Of a stretch of 5,373 nt of DNA, positions 1 to 5,373 are shown piece by piece. Every line of letters begins with the position of its first letter. Position 1 is the stretch's first letter. The notes under the pieces were generated by a model. That model was not told the DNA's origin. It worked only from the letters and a program-made list of their open reading frames with translations, and did no database searches. The stretch is taken from the NCBI GenBank assembly GCA_021802745.1, contig JAJZRK010000218.1:1-5373 (forward strand), written 5' to 3'. The position numbers were made by a program, and so were the translations under genes. Source of the DNA: a bacterium (lineage in GTDB: Bacteria; Gemmatimonadota; Gemmatimonadetes; Gemmatimonadales; Gemmatimonadaceae).

Positions 1-8
1 CCCTCCTT
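1..8 (-). promoter_or_regulatory. Strong Shine-Dalgarno sequence of a gene beyond the left edge
   Basis: On the minus strand these bases read AAGGAGGG, a near-perfect anti-16S match. It lies about 28 nt past the hslU stop codon, at the very edge of the window. The start codon it would serve lies outside the window. It suggests a further minus-strand gene closely downstream of hslU, possibly in the same operon. The site is seen directly; the gene is inferred. Confidence 0.5.
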
Positions 9-13
9 CCAAG

Positions 14-36
14 CCCCTGTACCCCTCCCCCTCCCC
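14..36 (-). other. Putative G-quadruplex motif at the hslU stop codon
   Basis: On the minus (hslU mRNA-sense) strand there are four G runs: GGGG (36-33), GGGGG (31-27), GGGG (25-22) and GGGG (17-14). They are separated by loops A, A and TACA. This fits the consensus for an intramolecular four-tetrad quadruplex with short loops. The first G is the last base of the hslU TAG stop codon, so a folded RNA would sit immediately behind the terminating ribosome and just before the downstream Shine-Dalgarno sequence. The pattern is seen; folding and function are inferred. Confidence 0.5.
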
Positions 37-1472
37 TACAGTATGTACTTCCGAAGATCCTCATCCTCCGCAATCGCCTTCAGCCGGTCTCGCACCACCT
101 TGCCATCCACCTTCACCGGCTCCGTTCCCCGTTCCGGGAGGTCGTACAGCACCTCCTCCAGCAGGGTGGTCATCACCGTGTGCAGGCGGCGGGCGCCGAT
201 GTTCTCCATCCGCTGGTTGACATGCGCCGCCGTGCGCGCCACCTCGGCGATGCCGTCCTCGGTGAAGGTCAGCTCCGTCCCCTCCGCCGCGACGAGCGCG
301 GCGTACTGCTTGGTCAGCGCGTTCTCCGGCTCGGTCATGATGCGCACGAAGTCGGCTTCGGTGAGCGACTTCAGCTCCACGCGAATGGGGAAGCGTCCCT
401 GCAACTCCGGAATCAGGTCGCTCGGTTTGCTCACATGAAAGGCGCCCGCCGCGATAAAGAGCACGTGGTCAGTCTTCACGAGCCCGTACTTGGTCTGCAC
501 GTTCGACCCTTCGACAATCGGCAGCAGGTCGCGCTGCACCCCTTCACGCGAGACGTCGGGGCCGCCCATCTCTCCCTTGCCGCCGGCGATCTTGTCAATC
601 TCGTCGAGAAAGATGATGCCGAGCTTCTCCGTGCGTTCGAGCGCATCGGTGACCACGTCATCGTGGTTGATGAGCTTGTCGAATTCCTCGTCGAGCAGGA
701 TGCGCCGCGCCTCGGCCACCGAGACGGTGCGCTTCTTCTTGCGCTTGGGAAGGAACTGCTCGAGCATCTCGGCGAAGTTGCCCATCCCCTCCGGCGCGCC
801 CTGCTGCGCGAAGTCCATGCCGGCCACCGACGACGCCGACACCTCGATCTCCACCTCCCGCGTCTCGAGCTGGCCGTCGAGCAGCAGCTGCCTGAGCTTG
901 TCGCGCGTGCGCTTGTGCCGCTCGCGCGCCAGGTCGTGCTCCTGCGTCACGCCGCCGGTGGGCGAGACGACGAAGACGCTGGACGTTGCCTCGCTCGGAG
1001 CGGGCGGCGCCGGCTCGCCGGGGGGCGGCAGCAGAAGGTCGAGAATCCGCTCGTCCACCTTGTCGTTGGCCAGATCCTCCACCTCGTGCTCGCGTTCGTG
1101 CCGCACCATGTCAATGGCGCTCTCGGCGAGGTCGCGCACCATCCCCTCGACGTCGCGCCCCACGTAGCCGACCTCGGTGAACTTGGACGCCTCCACCTTG
1201 ATGAACGGCGCCCCCGTGAGCTTGGCCAGGCGGCGGGCAATTTCCGTCTTGCCGACCCCCGTGGGGCCGATGAGGATGATGTTGTTCGGGGCGATCTCCT
1301 CGCGGATGCCTTCCGGGGCGCGCTGGCGGCGCCAGCGGTTGCGGAGGGCGATGGCGACGGCCTTCTTGGCGTCGCCCTGCCCCACGATGTAGCGGTCGAG
1401 CTCGGCGACGATCTTGCGCGGGGTCAGGTCGGCCAGGCGGGCGAGGACCTGTTCGGTGCGGTTGGCTGGCAT
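36..1472 (-). CDS. hslU: ATP-dependent protease ATPase subunit HslU (ClpY)
   Basis: AAA+ unfoldase of the cytoplasmic HslUV (ClpYQ) protease. HslU hexamers bind and unfold substrates and thread them into the HslV dodecamer. The 478-residue product has the full family architecture: an N-terminal helix with YIVGQ (28-32), Walker A GPTGVGKT (69-76), the substrate-gripping pore loop GYVG (102-105), an I-domain at about 111-245, Walker B IIFLDE (286-291), the GPDVSREGVQRDLLP block (304-318), the arginine finger in ELQGRFP (R360) and sensor 2 in GARRL (426-430). It ends in KYIL, matching the conserved C-terminal tail that docks into HslV. It is about 35 residues longer than the 443-residue E. coli protein. 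Much of the excess is a Pro/Ala-rich stretch at about 149-175 in the I-domain. The ATG at 1472 starts in register with the family, has no Shine-Dalgarno sequence, and lies 6 nt after a TACAAT hexamer. Its partner hslV lies upstream on the same strand, separated by an opposite-strand gene. Confidence 0.98.
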   Translation of the reverse strand: MPANRTEQVLARLADLTPRKIVAELDRYIVGQGDAKKAVAIALRNRWRRQRAPEGIREEIAPNNIILIGPTGVGKTEIARRLAKLTGAPFIKVEASKFTEVGYVGRDVEGMVRDLAESAIDMVRHEREHEVEDLANDKVDERILDLLLPPPGEPAPPAPSEATSSVFVVSPTGGVTQEHDLARERHKRTRDKLRQLLLDGQLETREVEIEVSASSVAGMDFAQQGAPEGMGNFAEMLEQFLPKRKKKRTVSVAEARRILLDEEFDKLINHDDVVTDALERTEKLGIIFLDEIDKIAGGKGEMGGPDVSREGVQRDLLPIVEGSNVQTKYGLVKTDHVLFIAAGAFHVSKPSDLIPELQGRFPIRVELKSLTEADFVRIMTEPENALTKQYAALVAAEGTELTFTEDGIAEVARTAAHVNQRMENIGARRLHTVMTTLLEEVLYDLPERGTEPVKVDGKVVRDRLKAIAEDEDLRKYIL

Positions 1473-1478
1473 TCTTCA

Positions 1479-1484
1479 ATTGTA
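1479..1484 (-). promoter_or_regulatory. Predicted -10 element TACAAT of hslU (leaderless start)
   Basis: The minus strand reads TACAAT, five of six matches to the sigma-70 -10 consensus TATAAT. It is followed by the 6-nt spacer TGAAGA and then the hslU ATG. Normal -10 to start-site spacing would place transcription at or beside the A of the ATG. I found no good -35 hexamer 16-18 nt upstream. There is no usable Shine-Dalgarno sequence; the GAAG in the spacer is too close to the ATG. The leaderless transcript is inferred. Confidence 0.6.
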
Positions 1485-1554
1485 GCAGGTGCCGGCGAAA
1501 CCAGCGCATTGTTCGGGGCGTAGGGCGGGCATCCCCTGCATCGGACGTGCCCGC

Positions 1555-2361
1555 ATGCGCCCCACCTTGGCTGCCGCCCTGCTCTGCCTCGCCAGCGCCG
1601 CCGCGGCGCAGACCCCCCGCGCCTACACGTACGAATTTCAACTGGATCCGGGCGGCAAGAAGGACAGCCACGTCATCCATGGCACGGTCAGGGTATCCGG
1701 CTCGCGGGCCCGCATTGACACCGACGAGGAGCGGGACGACGGCGAGCACAGCTATTTCCTGCTCGCCGACGGCGGGCGAACCGTGCAGGTGGTGCACCCC
1801 GATCGCCAGACCTACGAGTCACACGACGCCGACGAGTTCGCCCACGTGGTGGGGACCGCGATGCGCGCGGCCGGGCCGGTGTTCAAGGTCTCGGTGCGCG
1901 ACGTGCGGCTCGACACGGCGCGACTGGGTGCCGGCGAGACGGTGGCCGGCCGATGGACGCAGCGCACGCAGCTGCGGATGCGCTGGACGACGAGCATGCG
2001 CGTGCTGGGGTTCGTGAAGGAGGACATGCAGGGCACGTCCGTGGCCGTGTACTGGGCGGATCCCTCACTCTCGCTCATGCGGAATCCCCTGTTTGACATC
2101 GTCAGCACGTCGCTGATGGCGCTGGCCGCCTCGGACGAGGATTTCATCGGACGCGCGGACGCGGCGCGCACCCAGCTCCTTCGCGGCTCCCCGCTGCGCG
2201 CCGACATTCGCCTGACCGCGTCGGACGAGGACGGCGACGACTCCACCCGCCTGCGCTACGAAGTGACGAAGTTCACGCCCGGGAACGTGAACGAGGCCGA
2301 CCTCAGTCTCCCCAGGGGATACCGGCGGTCGGCCGAGAACGCCTTCCGGATGAAGATGTAG
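1555..2361 (+). CDS. Predicted secreted/periplasmic protein of unknown function, possibly DUF4412/LolA-like
   Basis: I do not firmly recognise this 268-residue protein. Residues 1-18 form a Sec signal peptide: MRP, a hydrophobic Ala/Leu core, then an AAA|QT cleavage site. The cysteine at 11 is not in a lipobox. The mature part alternates polar and hydrophobic residues in a way that suggests beta strands: YTYEFQL near the start, a GTVRVSGSRARID strand pair (43-55), then VQVVHPDRQTYESH (78-90). It ends with a YEVTKFTPG strand (235-243) and LSLPRGYRR (250-258). This order resembles proteins of the DUF4412 or LolA-like kind, but no residue is decisive. The ATG at 1555 is preferred over an in-frame GTG at 1489 because only the ATG puts the signal peptide at the N-terminus; the ribosome-binding context is weak. 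The gene lies between hslU and hslV on the opposite strand, diverging from hslU by 82 bp and converging on hslV with 2 bp between stops. A role in the protease is unlikely because the product should be exported. Confidence 0.8.
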   Translation: MRPTLAAALLCLASAAAAQTPRAYTYEFQLDPGGKKDSHVIHGTVRVSGSRARIDTDEERDDGEHSYFLLADGGRTVQVVHPDRQTYESHDADEFAHVVGTAMRAAGPVFKVSVRDVRLDTARLGAGETVAGRWTQRTQLRMRWTTSMRVLGFVKEDMQGTSVAVYWADPSLSLMRNPLFDIVSTSLMALAASDEDFIGRADAARTQLLRGSPLRADIRLTASDEDGDDSTRLRYEVTKFTPGNVNEADLSLPRGYRRSAENAFRMKM

Positions 2362-2363
2362 CG

Positions 2364-2906
<543 letters not shown>

Positions 2907-2915
2907 ACGTGGAAG

Positions 2916-2921
2916 ATAGTA
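2916..2921 (-). promoter_or_regulatory. Predicted -10 element TACTAT of hslV
   Basis: The minus strand reads TACTAT, a TAnnnT hexamer, with 9 nt between it and the hslV ATG at 2906. A start 6-7 nt downstream of the hexamer would leave a leader of only about 2-3 nt, or none. No Shine-Dalgarno sequence and no recognisable -35 hexamer are present. The hexamer is seen; promoter activity is inferred. Confidence 0.5.
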
Positions 2922-2949
2922 CGGGAGGGGGGCGAGGGGTGGATCCGCC

Positions 2950-3489
2950 CTACGCGCGCGGGCCCACCGTCACGTGGTCCGGTATCACCTGCTCCCCGAA
3001 CTTCGCGCCGAGGTGCTTCAGCACGCCGTCCATCGTGGAGTGGGTTCCCATCAGCTTCATCATCACCCGATTGAAGGGCGATTTCACCCAGCCCGCCTCG
3101 GTGATGGTGACTTCGGTCCCGCTGCCGCTGGCGGCGAGGTCGTACGTCCAGACACCGCCCCAGGCCGATTTCTCGTCCGTGATGACCTCGGTGACGAGCA
3201 ACGACGGCTGCTGGACTTCGAGCAGCTCGATGCTCATCGTCATGCCGGCCACGTCCTGCACCCACACCTCGTGGCCCTCGCGCCGCTCTCCCTTTACGGA
3301 CGACTTGAAATCCGGGTGCCACTTGGGATAGTCGCCGAAGTTGCGCAGCACGGTCCAGACGGAATCCCGCGCCGCCGTCAGCTGAATCCTGCTGGACACC
3401 GTGTGCTCGCGCGGCATGGTCATGCCGGCGACGTACACACCGGCCACCAGCACGGCGCACACGATGACGAGCTTCTTGAGGAATCCCAT
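2950..3489 (-). CDS. Membrane-anchored SRPBCC (START/polyketide cyclase-like) protein
   Basis: The 179-residue product has an N-terminal hydrophobic segment at about 5-24 after MGFLKK, which should act as a signal anchor or uncleaved signal. A single SRPBCC-fold domain follows at about 28-165. Family hallmarks are the opening strand [19 protein letters not shown], in which a charged strand leads to the first helix, then [12 protein letters not shown] (50-61), [20 protein letters not shown] (114-133) and a long C-terminal helix from about 138. The fold makes a hydrophobic cavity used by relatives to bind lipids, sterols or aromatic ligands; the ligand here cannot be read from sequence. The ATG at 3489 is chosen over an upstream in-frame TTG at 3525 because GGAG sits 8 nt before it and the anchor then begins at residue 1. 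The gene diverges from the dehydratase across 97 bp and runs toward hslV. AGMTM occurs twice (21-25, 81-85), probably by chance. Confidence 0.87.
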   Translation of the reverse strand: MGFLKKLVIVCAVLVAGVYVAGMTMPREHTVSSRIQLTAARDSVWTVLRNFGDYPKWHPDFKSSVKGERREGHEVWVQDVAGMTMSIELLEVQQPSLLVTEVITDEKSAWGGVWTYDLAASGSGTEVTITEAGWVKSPFNRVMMKLMGTHSTMDGVLKHLGAKFGEQVIPDHVTVGPRA

Positions 3490-3497
3490 GGTGGTCA

Positions 3498-3501
3498 CTC
3501 C
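3498..3501 (-). promoter_or_regulatory. Ribosome-binding site GGAG of the SRPBCC gene
   Basis: The minus strand reads GGAG, followed by 8 nt and the ATG at 3489. The spacing is ideal and fixes this ATG rather than the upstream TTG as the start. It is the only complete gene in the window with a clear Shine-Dalgarno sequence. Confidence 0.7.
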
Positions 3502-3524
3502 GGAGGGGGTGGGGAGACCGGGCA

Positions 3525-3553
3525 AATGTGCATCACGCGCCGCCCGCTGCCAA
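3525..3553 (-). promoter_or_regulatory. Weak candidate promoter for the SRPBCC gene
   Basis: On the minus strand TTGGCA (3553-3548) matches five of six bases of the -35 consensus. It is followed, after 17 nt, by CACATT (3530-3525), which matches only three of six -10 bases. The spacing and the position upstream of the GGAG site are right, but the -10 element is poor, so this is a tentative call. Confidence 0.25.
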
Positions 3554-3556
3554 TGC

Positions 3557-3584
3557 GCGTTAGATTTCGTGCGTTAGATTTCGC
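3557..3584 (+). repeat. 14-bp tandem repeat before the dehydratase start
   Basis: Two adjacent copies of a 14-bp unit, GCGTTAGATTTCG plus T in the first copy and C in the second, lie at 3557-3570 and 3571-3584. Thirteen of fourteen bases are identical. The second copy ends 2 bp before the ATG. Each copy contains TAGATT, so the repeat duplicates a possible -10 hexamer. It could be a recent slippage duplication or a pair of regulator-binding half sites. Confidence 0.85.
3575..3580 (+). promoter_or_regulatory. Predicted -10 element TAGATT of the dehydratase gene (leaderless start)
   Basis: TAGATT fits TAnnnT and lies 6 nt before the ATG at 3587, the spacing expected for a leaderless transcript. 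A second identical hexamer lies 14 bp upstream (3561-3566). There is no Shine-Dalgarno sequence in front of this gene and no clear -35 hexamer. Promoter activity is inferred. Confidence 0.5.
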
Positions 3585-3586
3585 GC

Positions 3587-4558
3587 ATGACCTCTCCCTG
3601 GCCCATCTCCATTGATGATGTGCGGGCCGCGCGCGAACGGCTTCGCCCCTACCTCACGCCGTCGCCGCTGCGCCGCTATCCGCTGCTCGACACGCTCGTC
3701 GGGTATGGCATCGAGGTTTTCGTGAAGCACGAGAACCACCTGCCGGTGCAGACCTTCAAGGTGCGCAACGGCCTCTCGGCCGTGACGGCGCTCGACGCGG
3801 CGACCCGGGCGCGCGGGATCATCGGCGCGAGCACCGGCAACCACGGACAGGGGATGGCGTACGCCGCCCACCTGCTGGGCATCCCCTGCACCATCGTCGT
3901 GCCGGCGGGGAACAACCCGGAGAAGAACGCCGCCATTCGCGCCCTTGGCGCCGAGCTCGTGGAACACGGCGCCACCTACGACGACTCGGCGCGGCGCTGC
4001 GCCGAACTCGCCGCCGAGCGCGGCCTGTGGCTCGTGCACGGCATCAACGACCGCACCGTGATTGCCGGCGCGGCGACGATGACGCTGGAGATGCTGGAGC
4101 AGCAGCCGGACCTCGACGCGATCTTCATCGCCATCGGCGGCGGGTCGCAGGCGGTGGGCGCCATGACCGTGACGCGGGCGCTGAAGCCGTCGGTGAAGGT
4201 CATTGCCGTGCAGAGCGAGGCGGCGCCGGCGCAGTACGAGAGCTGGAAGCGCGGCGAGATCGTGCGCGGCGTCGCGGTGCGAACCTTCGCCGAGGGGATT
4301 GCCACGGGGCAGGCTTATGACCTGACCTTTCCGGCGCTCAAGGAAGGGCTCGCCGACTTCATCACGGTGAGCGAGGCGGAGCTGGCCGACTCGCTGCGCG
4401 AACTGATCCGCACGACGCACAACCTCCCCGAGGGCGCGGCGGCCGGCGGGCTGGCCGGGCTTCGCAAGCTGGCCGCCCGGTTCGCGGGCCAGAAGGTGGC
4501 CATCGTGCTGTGCGGGGGGAATATCAGCGTGGACGGGCTGAGGACGGTGCTAGGCTGA
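3587..4558 (+). CDS. PLP-dependent threonine/serine dehydratase-like enzyme, no ACT domain
   Basis: Fold-type II PLP enzyme of the tryptophan synthase beta superfamily, most like threonine ammonia-lyase, which converts L-threonine to 2-oxobutanoate and ammonia. The 323-residue protein shows HENH (48-51), the PLP-binding lysine K58 in QTFKVRNG, the Asn-containing STGNHGQG (82-89), the phosphate-binding glycine loop GGGSQAVG (184-191), PEGAAAGG (281-288) and CGGN (309-312), whose Cys is placed to contact the pyridine nitrogen as in the serine dehydratase branch. The length covers only the catalytic domain, so the ACT-type isoleucine feedback domain of biosynthetic IlvA is missing. That favours a catabolic or unregulated enzyme. 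The Lys motif has RNG where most relatives have RGA or RGG, and the phosphate loop has SQAVG rather than GLxAG, so substrate may differ (serine, threo-hydroxyaspartate or another hydroxy-amino acid). The gene stands alone, divergent from the SRPBCC gene and convergent with the methyltransferase. I give no symbol because ilvA, tdcB and others cannot be separated here. Confidence 0.9.
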   Translation: MTSPWPISIDDVRAARERLRPYLTPSPLRRYPLLDTLVGYGIEVFVKHENHLPVQTFKVRNGLSAVTALDAATRARGIIGASTGNHGQGMAYAAHLLGIPCTIVVPAGNNPEKNAAIRALGAELVEHGATYDDSARRCAELAAERGLWLVHGINDRTVIAGAATMTLEMLEQQPDLDAIFIAIGGGSQAVGAMTVTRALKPSVKVIAVQSEAAPAQYESWKRGEIVRGVAVRTFAEGIATGQAYDLTFPALKEGLADFITVSEAELADSLRELIRTTHNLPEGAAAGGLAGLRKLAARFAGQKVAIVLCGGNISVDGLRTVLG

Positions 4559-4620
4559 TTGAGGATGGGGAATTCGGAACGGGATGGAGGATTGCGATTG
4601 AGGACGGCGATTGGCGATTG
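4557..4620 (+). repeat. Imperfect short repeats in the dehydratase-methyltransferase gap
   Basis: This purine-rich, GATTG-rich stretch contains GATTGAGGAYGG twice (4557-4568, 4596-4607; 11 of 12 identical) and GCGATTG three times (4594-4600, 4607-4613, 4614-4620), the last two directly adjacent. The first copy begins inside the dehydratase stop codon. The pattern looks like repeated local duplication in non-coding DNA. I see no ORF, promoter or convincing terminator in the 91-bp gap. Confidence 0.6.
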
Positions 4621-4649
4621 ATGCGCAGGCATCGCTCGCTGTCATCTCG

Positions 4650-5373
4650 TCAGGACGCCTTTCGCGTTCGCTCGGCTACCCGCGCGACTGTCGCCGCCGA
4701 CCCGCAGACGAAGATGTACTCGCGATTTCTGACGTGGCTGACCTCGCCCACCCGTTCGCCGCGCGGGCTGTAGATGCCAATTTGCGCGCCGACGTACCGC
4801 TTGTATGGCCGCTCGATGGTGGCCACCGCGCCGCGCTCGGCGAGACGGGCCTCGAGCCAGTCGCGCGTGACGAAACCTTCGTCGCTGAAGGAGACCACCA
4901 GCGTGCGGGCGCGCACGGCGCGCAGCACGGCGGCGAGCGCGTCTTCGAACTGCCGCTTGCTGTTGAAGCGGCTCGTGCGCGCGCGTACGTCCTCGCGCTT
5001 GCACGCGACGCCGTAGCAGGCGGGCTTGTCCCAGCGCACCAGCGACTCCCAGATGTGGTAGTTGCCGAGGTATGAGTGCTGGTTGTACGGCGGGTCCAGA
5101 TAGGCGACGTCGGTCTCGACGCCGCGGGCGGCGTCGAGCGCGTCGAGCGCGAGGGCGCGTCCGCGTCCGGCGCGTGCGCGCGGCAGGACGGCGGGGAGGC
5201 GCAGCTCGAGGTCGTTGTGCGCGCGCGGCGCCCACTGCTTGAGGTACGCCATCTGCACGCCGGTGGTGCTGTCCACGCGGTCGGCCGCCTCCATGAGCGA
5301 CACCAGCATCACCGCCTCGAGTTCGGGCGGCAGGGCCAGCGCGGCGATGCGTTCGCGAATGGCATCCACGCGT
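4650..5373 (-). CDS. Adenine-specific DNA methyltransferase, D12 class (COG3392-like), 5' end outside window
   Basis: Transfers a methyl group from S-adenosylmethionine to N6 of adenine in DNA. The frame is open to the right edge. A GTG at 5369 is possible but not credible as the start, because the visible part lacks the N-terminal SAM-binding motif (F/L-x-G-x-G) that D12 enzymes place before the catalytic motif. In the 239 residues read from that GTG, catalytic motif IV is DPPYNQHSYLGNYHIWESL (92-110). Upstream is GVQMAYLKQWA (37-47), downstream SFSDEGF (160-166) and a PYKRYVGAQ strand-turn (188-196). NREYIF (215-220) is the last strand near the C-terminus. The DPPYNQHxY...NYH form is typical of the COG3392 group rather than of Dam. 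A 9-bp tandem duplication (5131-5148) encodes part of ALDALDA at residues 74-80. No restriction endonuclease or specificity subunit is visible on the downstream side, so this may be an orphan methyltransferase; its upstream neighbour is unseen. Convergent with the dehydratase, 91 bp between stops. Confidence 0.9.
   Translation of the reverse strand, partial: RVDAIRERIAALALPPELEAVMLVSLMEAADRVDSTTGVQMAYLKQWAPRAHNDLELRLPAVLPRARAGRGRALALDALDAARGVETDVAYLDPPYNQHSYLGNYHIWESLVRWDKPACYGVACKREDVRARTSRFNSKRQFEDALAAVLRAVRARTLVVSFSDEGFVTRDWLEARLAERGAVATIERPYKRYVGAQIGIYSPRGERVGEVSHVRNREYIFVCGSAATVARVAERTRKAS

Noticed and set aside
180..1523. 447-codon plus-strand open frame antisense to hslU
   Set aside because: It lies entirely over hslU, has a low-complexity His/Arg/Leu-rich translation with no motif, and is the usual by-product of GC-rich codon bias on the opposite strand.
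1473..1554. Heat-shock (sigma-32 or CIRCE) control site before hslU
   Set aside because: hslUV is heat-inducible in some bacteria, but I found no CTTGAA/CCCCAT pair and no CIRCE-type inverted repeat here or before hslV.
1489..1554. GTG at 1489 as the start of the secreted-protein gene
   Set aside because: It would add 22 residues before the signal peptide and overlap the hslU promoter region; the ATG at 1555 gives a standard signal peptide.
1111..1797. 228-codon minus-strand open frame across the hslU 5' end and the secreted-protein gene
   Set aside because: It is out of frame with hslU and antisense to the next gene; the translation is Pro/Arg-rich and resembles no protein family.
2923..2942. 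Plus-strand G-rich tract before hslV as a G-quadruplex
   Set aside because: Only three separate runs of three or more G are present, the fourth is GG, so at best a weak two-tetrad structure; it is also on the non-sense strand for the neighbouring genes.
3560..4420. 286-codon minus-strand open frame over the dehydratase gene
   Set aside because: The translation is rich in Arg, His and Gly with no domain signature, and the plus strand encodes an unmistakable PLP enzyme.
4620..4633. GATGC-GCAG-GCATC hairpin as a terminator between the convergent genes
   Set aside because: The stem is only 5 bp and is not followed by a T run on either strand.
4642..5235. 197-codon minus-strand open frame overlapping the methyltransferase
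   Set aside because: The translation is extremely Arg-rich and the overlapping frame carries a clear DPPY methyltransferase motif.

Overview
This 5.4 kb window is GC-rich, densely coding chromosomal DNA from a bacterium with a Gram-negative-type envelope: one protein carries a cleavable signal peptide and another a single N-terminal membrane anchor. It holds six protein genes (five complete, one cut by the right edge) and no RNA gene, CRISPR array, insertion sequence or phage gene that I can see. The protein repertoire would fit Gemmatimonadota or a similar deep-branching high-GC phylum. That placement is a guess from sequence style, not from a marker.

Layout, left to right: hslU (minus strand, 36-1472), the unfoldase of the HslUV protease; a predicted secreted protein of unknown function (plus, 1555-2361); hslV (minus, 2364-2906), the protease subunit that works with HslU; a membrane-anchored SRPBCC-fold protein (minus, 2950-3489); a PLP-dependent threonine/serine dehydratase without an ACT domain (plus, 3587-4558); and the 3' part of an adenine-specific DNA methyltransferase (minus, 4650 to the right edge). 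The first bases of the window read, on the minus strand, as a strong Shine-Dalgarno sequence. Another minus-strand gene therefore probably starts just outside the left edge.

HslV and HslU form one ATP-dependent cytoplasmic protease, and their genes usually sit side by side as hslVU. Here they keep the usual order and strand but are separated by an opposite-strand gene whose stop codon lies 2 bp from the hslV stop. The two subunits therefore probably need separate promoters.

Three genes that lack a Shine-Dalgarno sequence (hslU, hslV and the dehydratase) each have a TAnnnT hexamer 6-9 nt before the ATG. This spacing would put transcription starts at or next to the start codon, giving leaderless mRNAs. 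The SRPBCC gene instead has a GGAG at normal distance. Other notable points are a four-run G-tract motif at the hslU stop codon, a 14-bp tandem repeat just before the dehydratase start, and a proline-rich insertion in the HslU I-domain. I see no convincing undescribed multi-gene system; most of the content is housekeeping.
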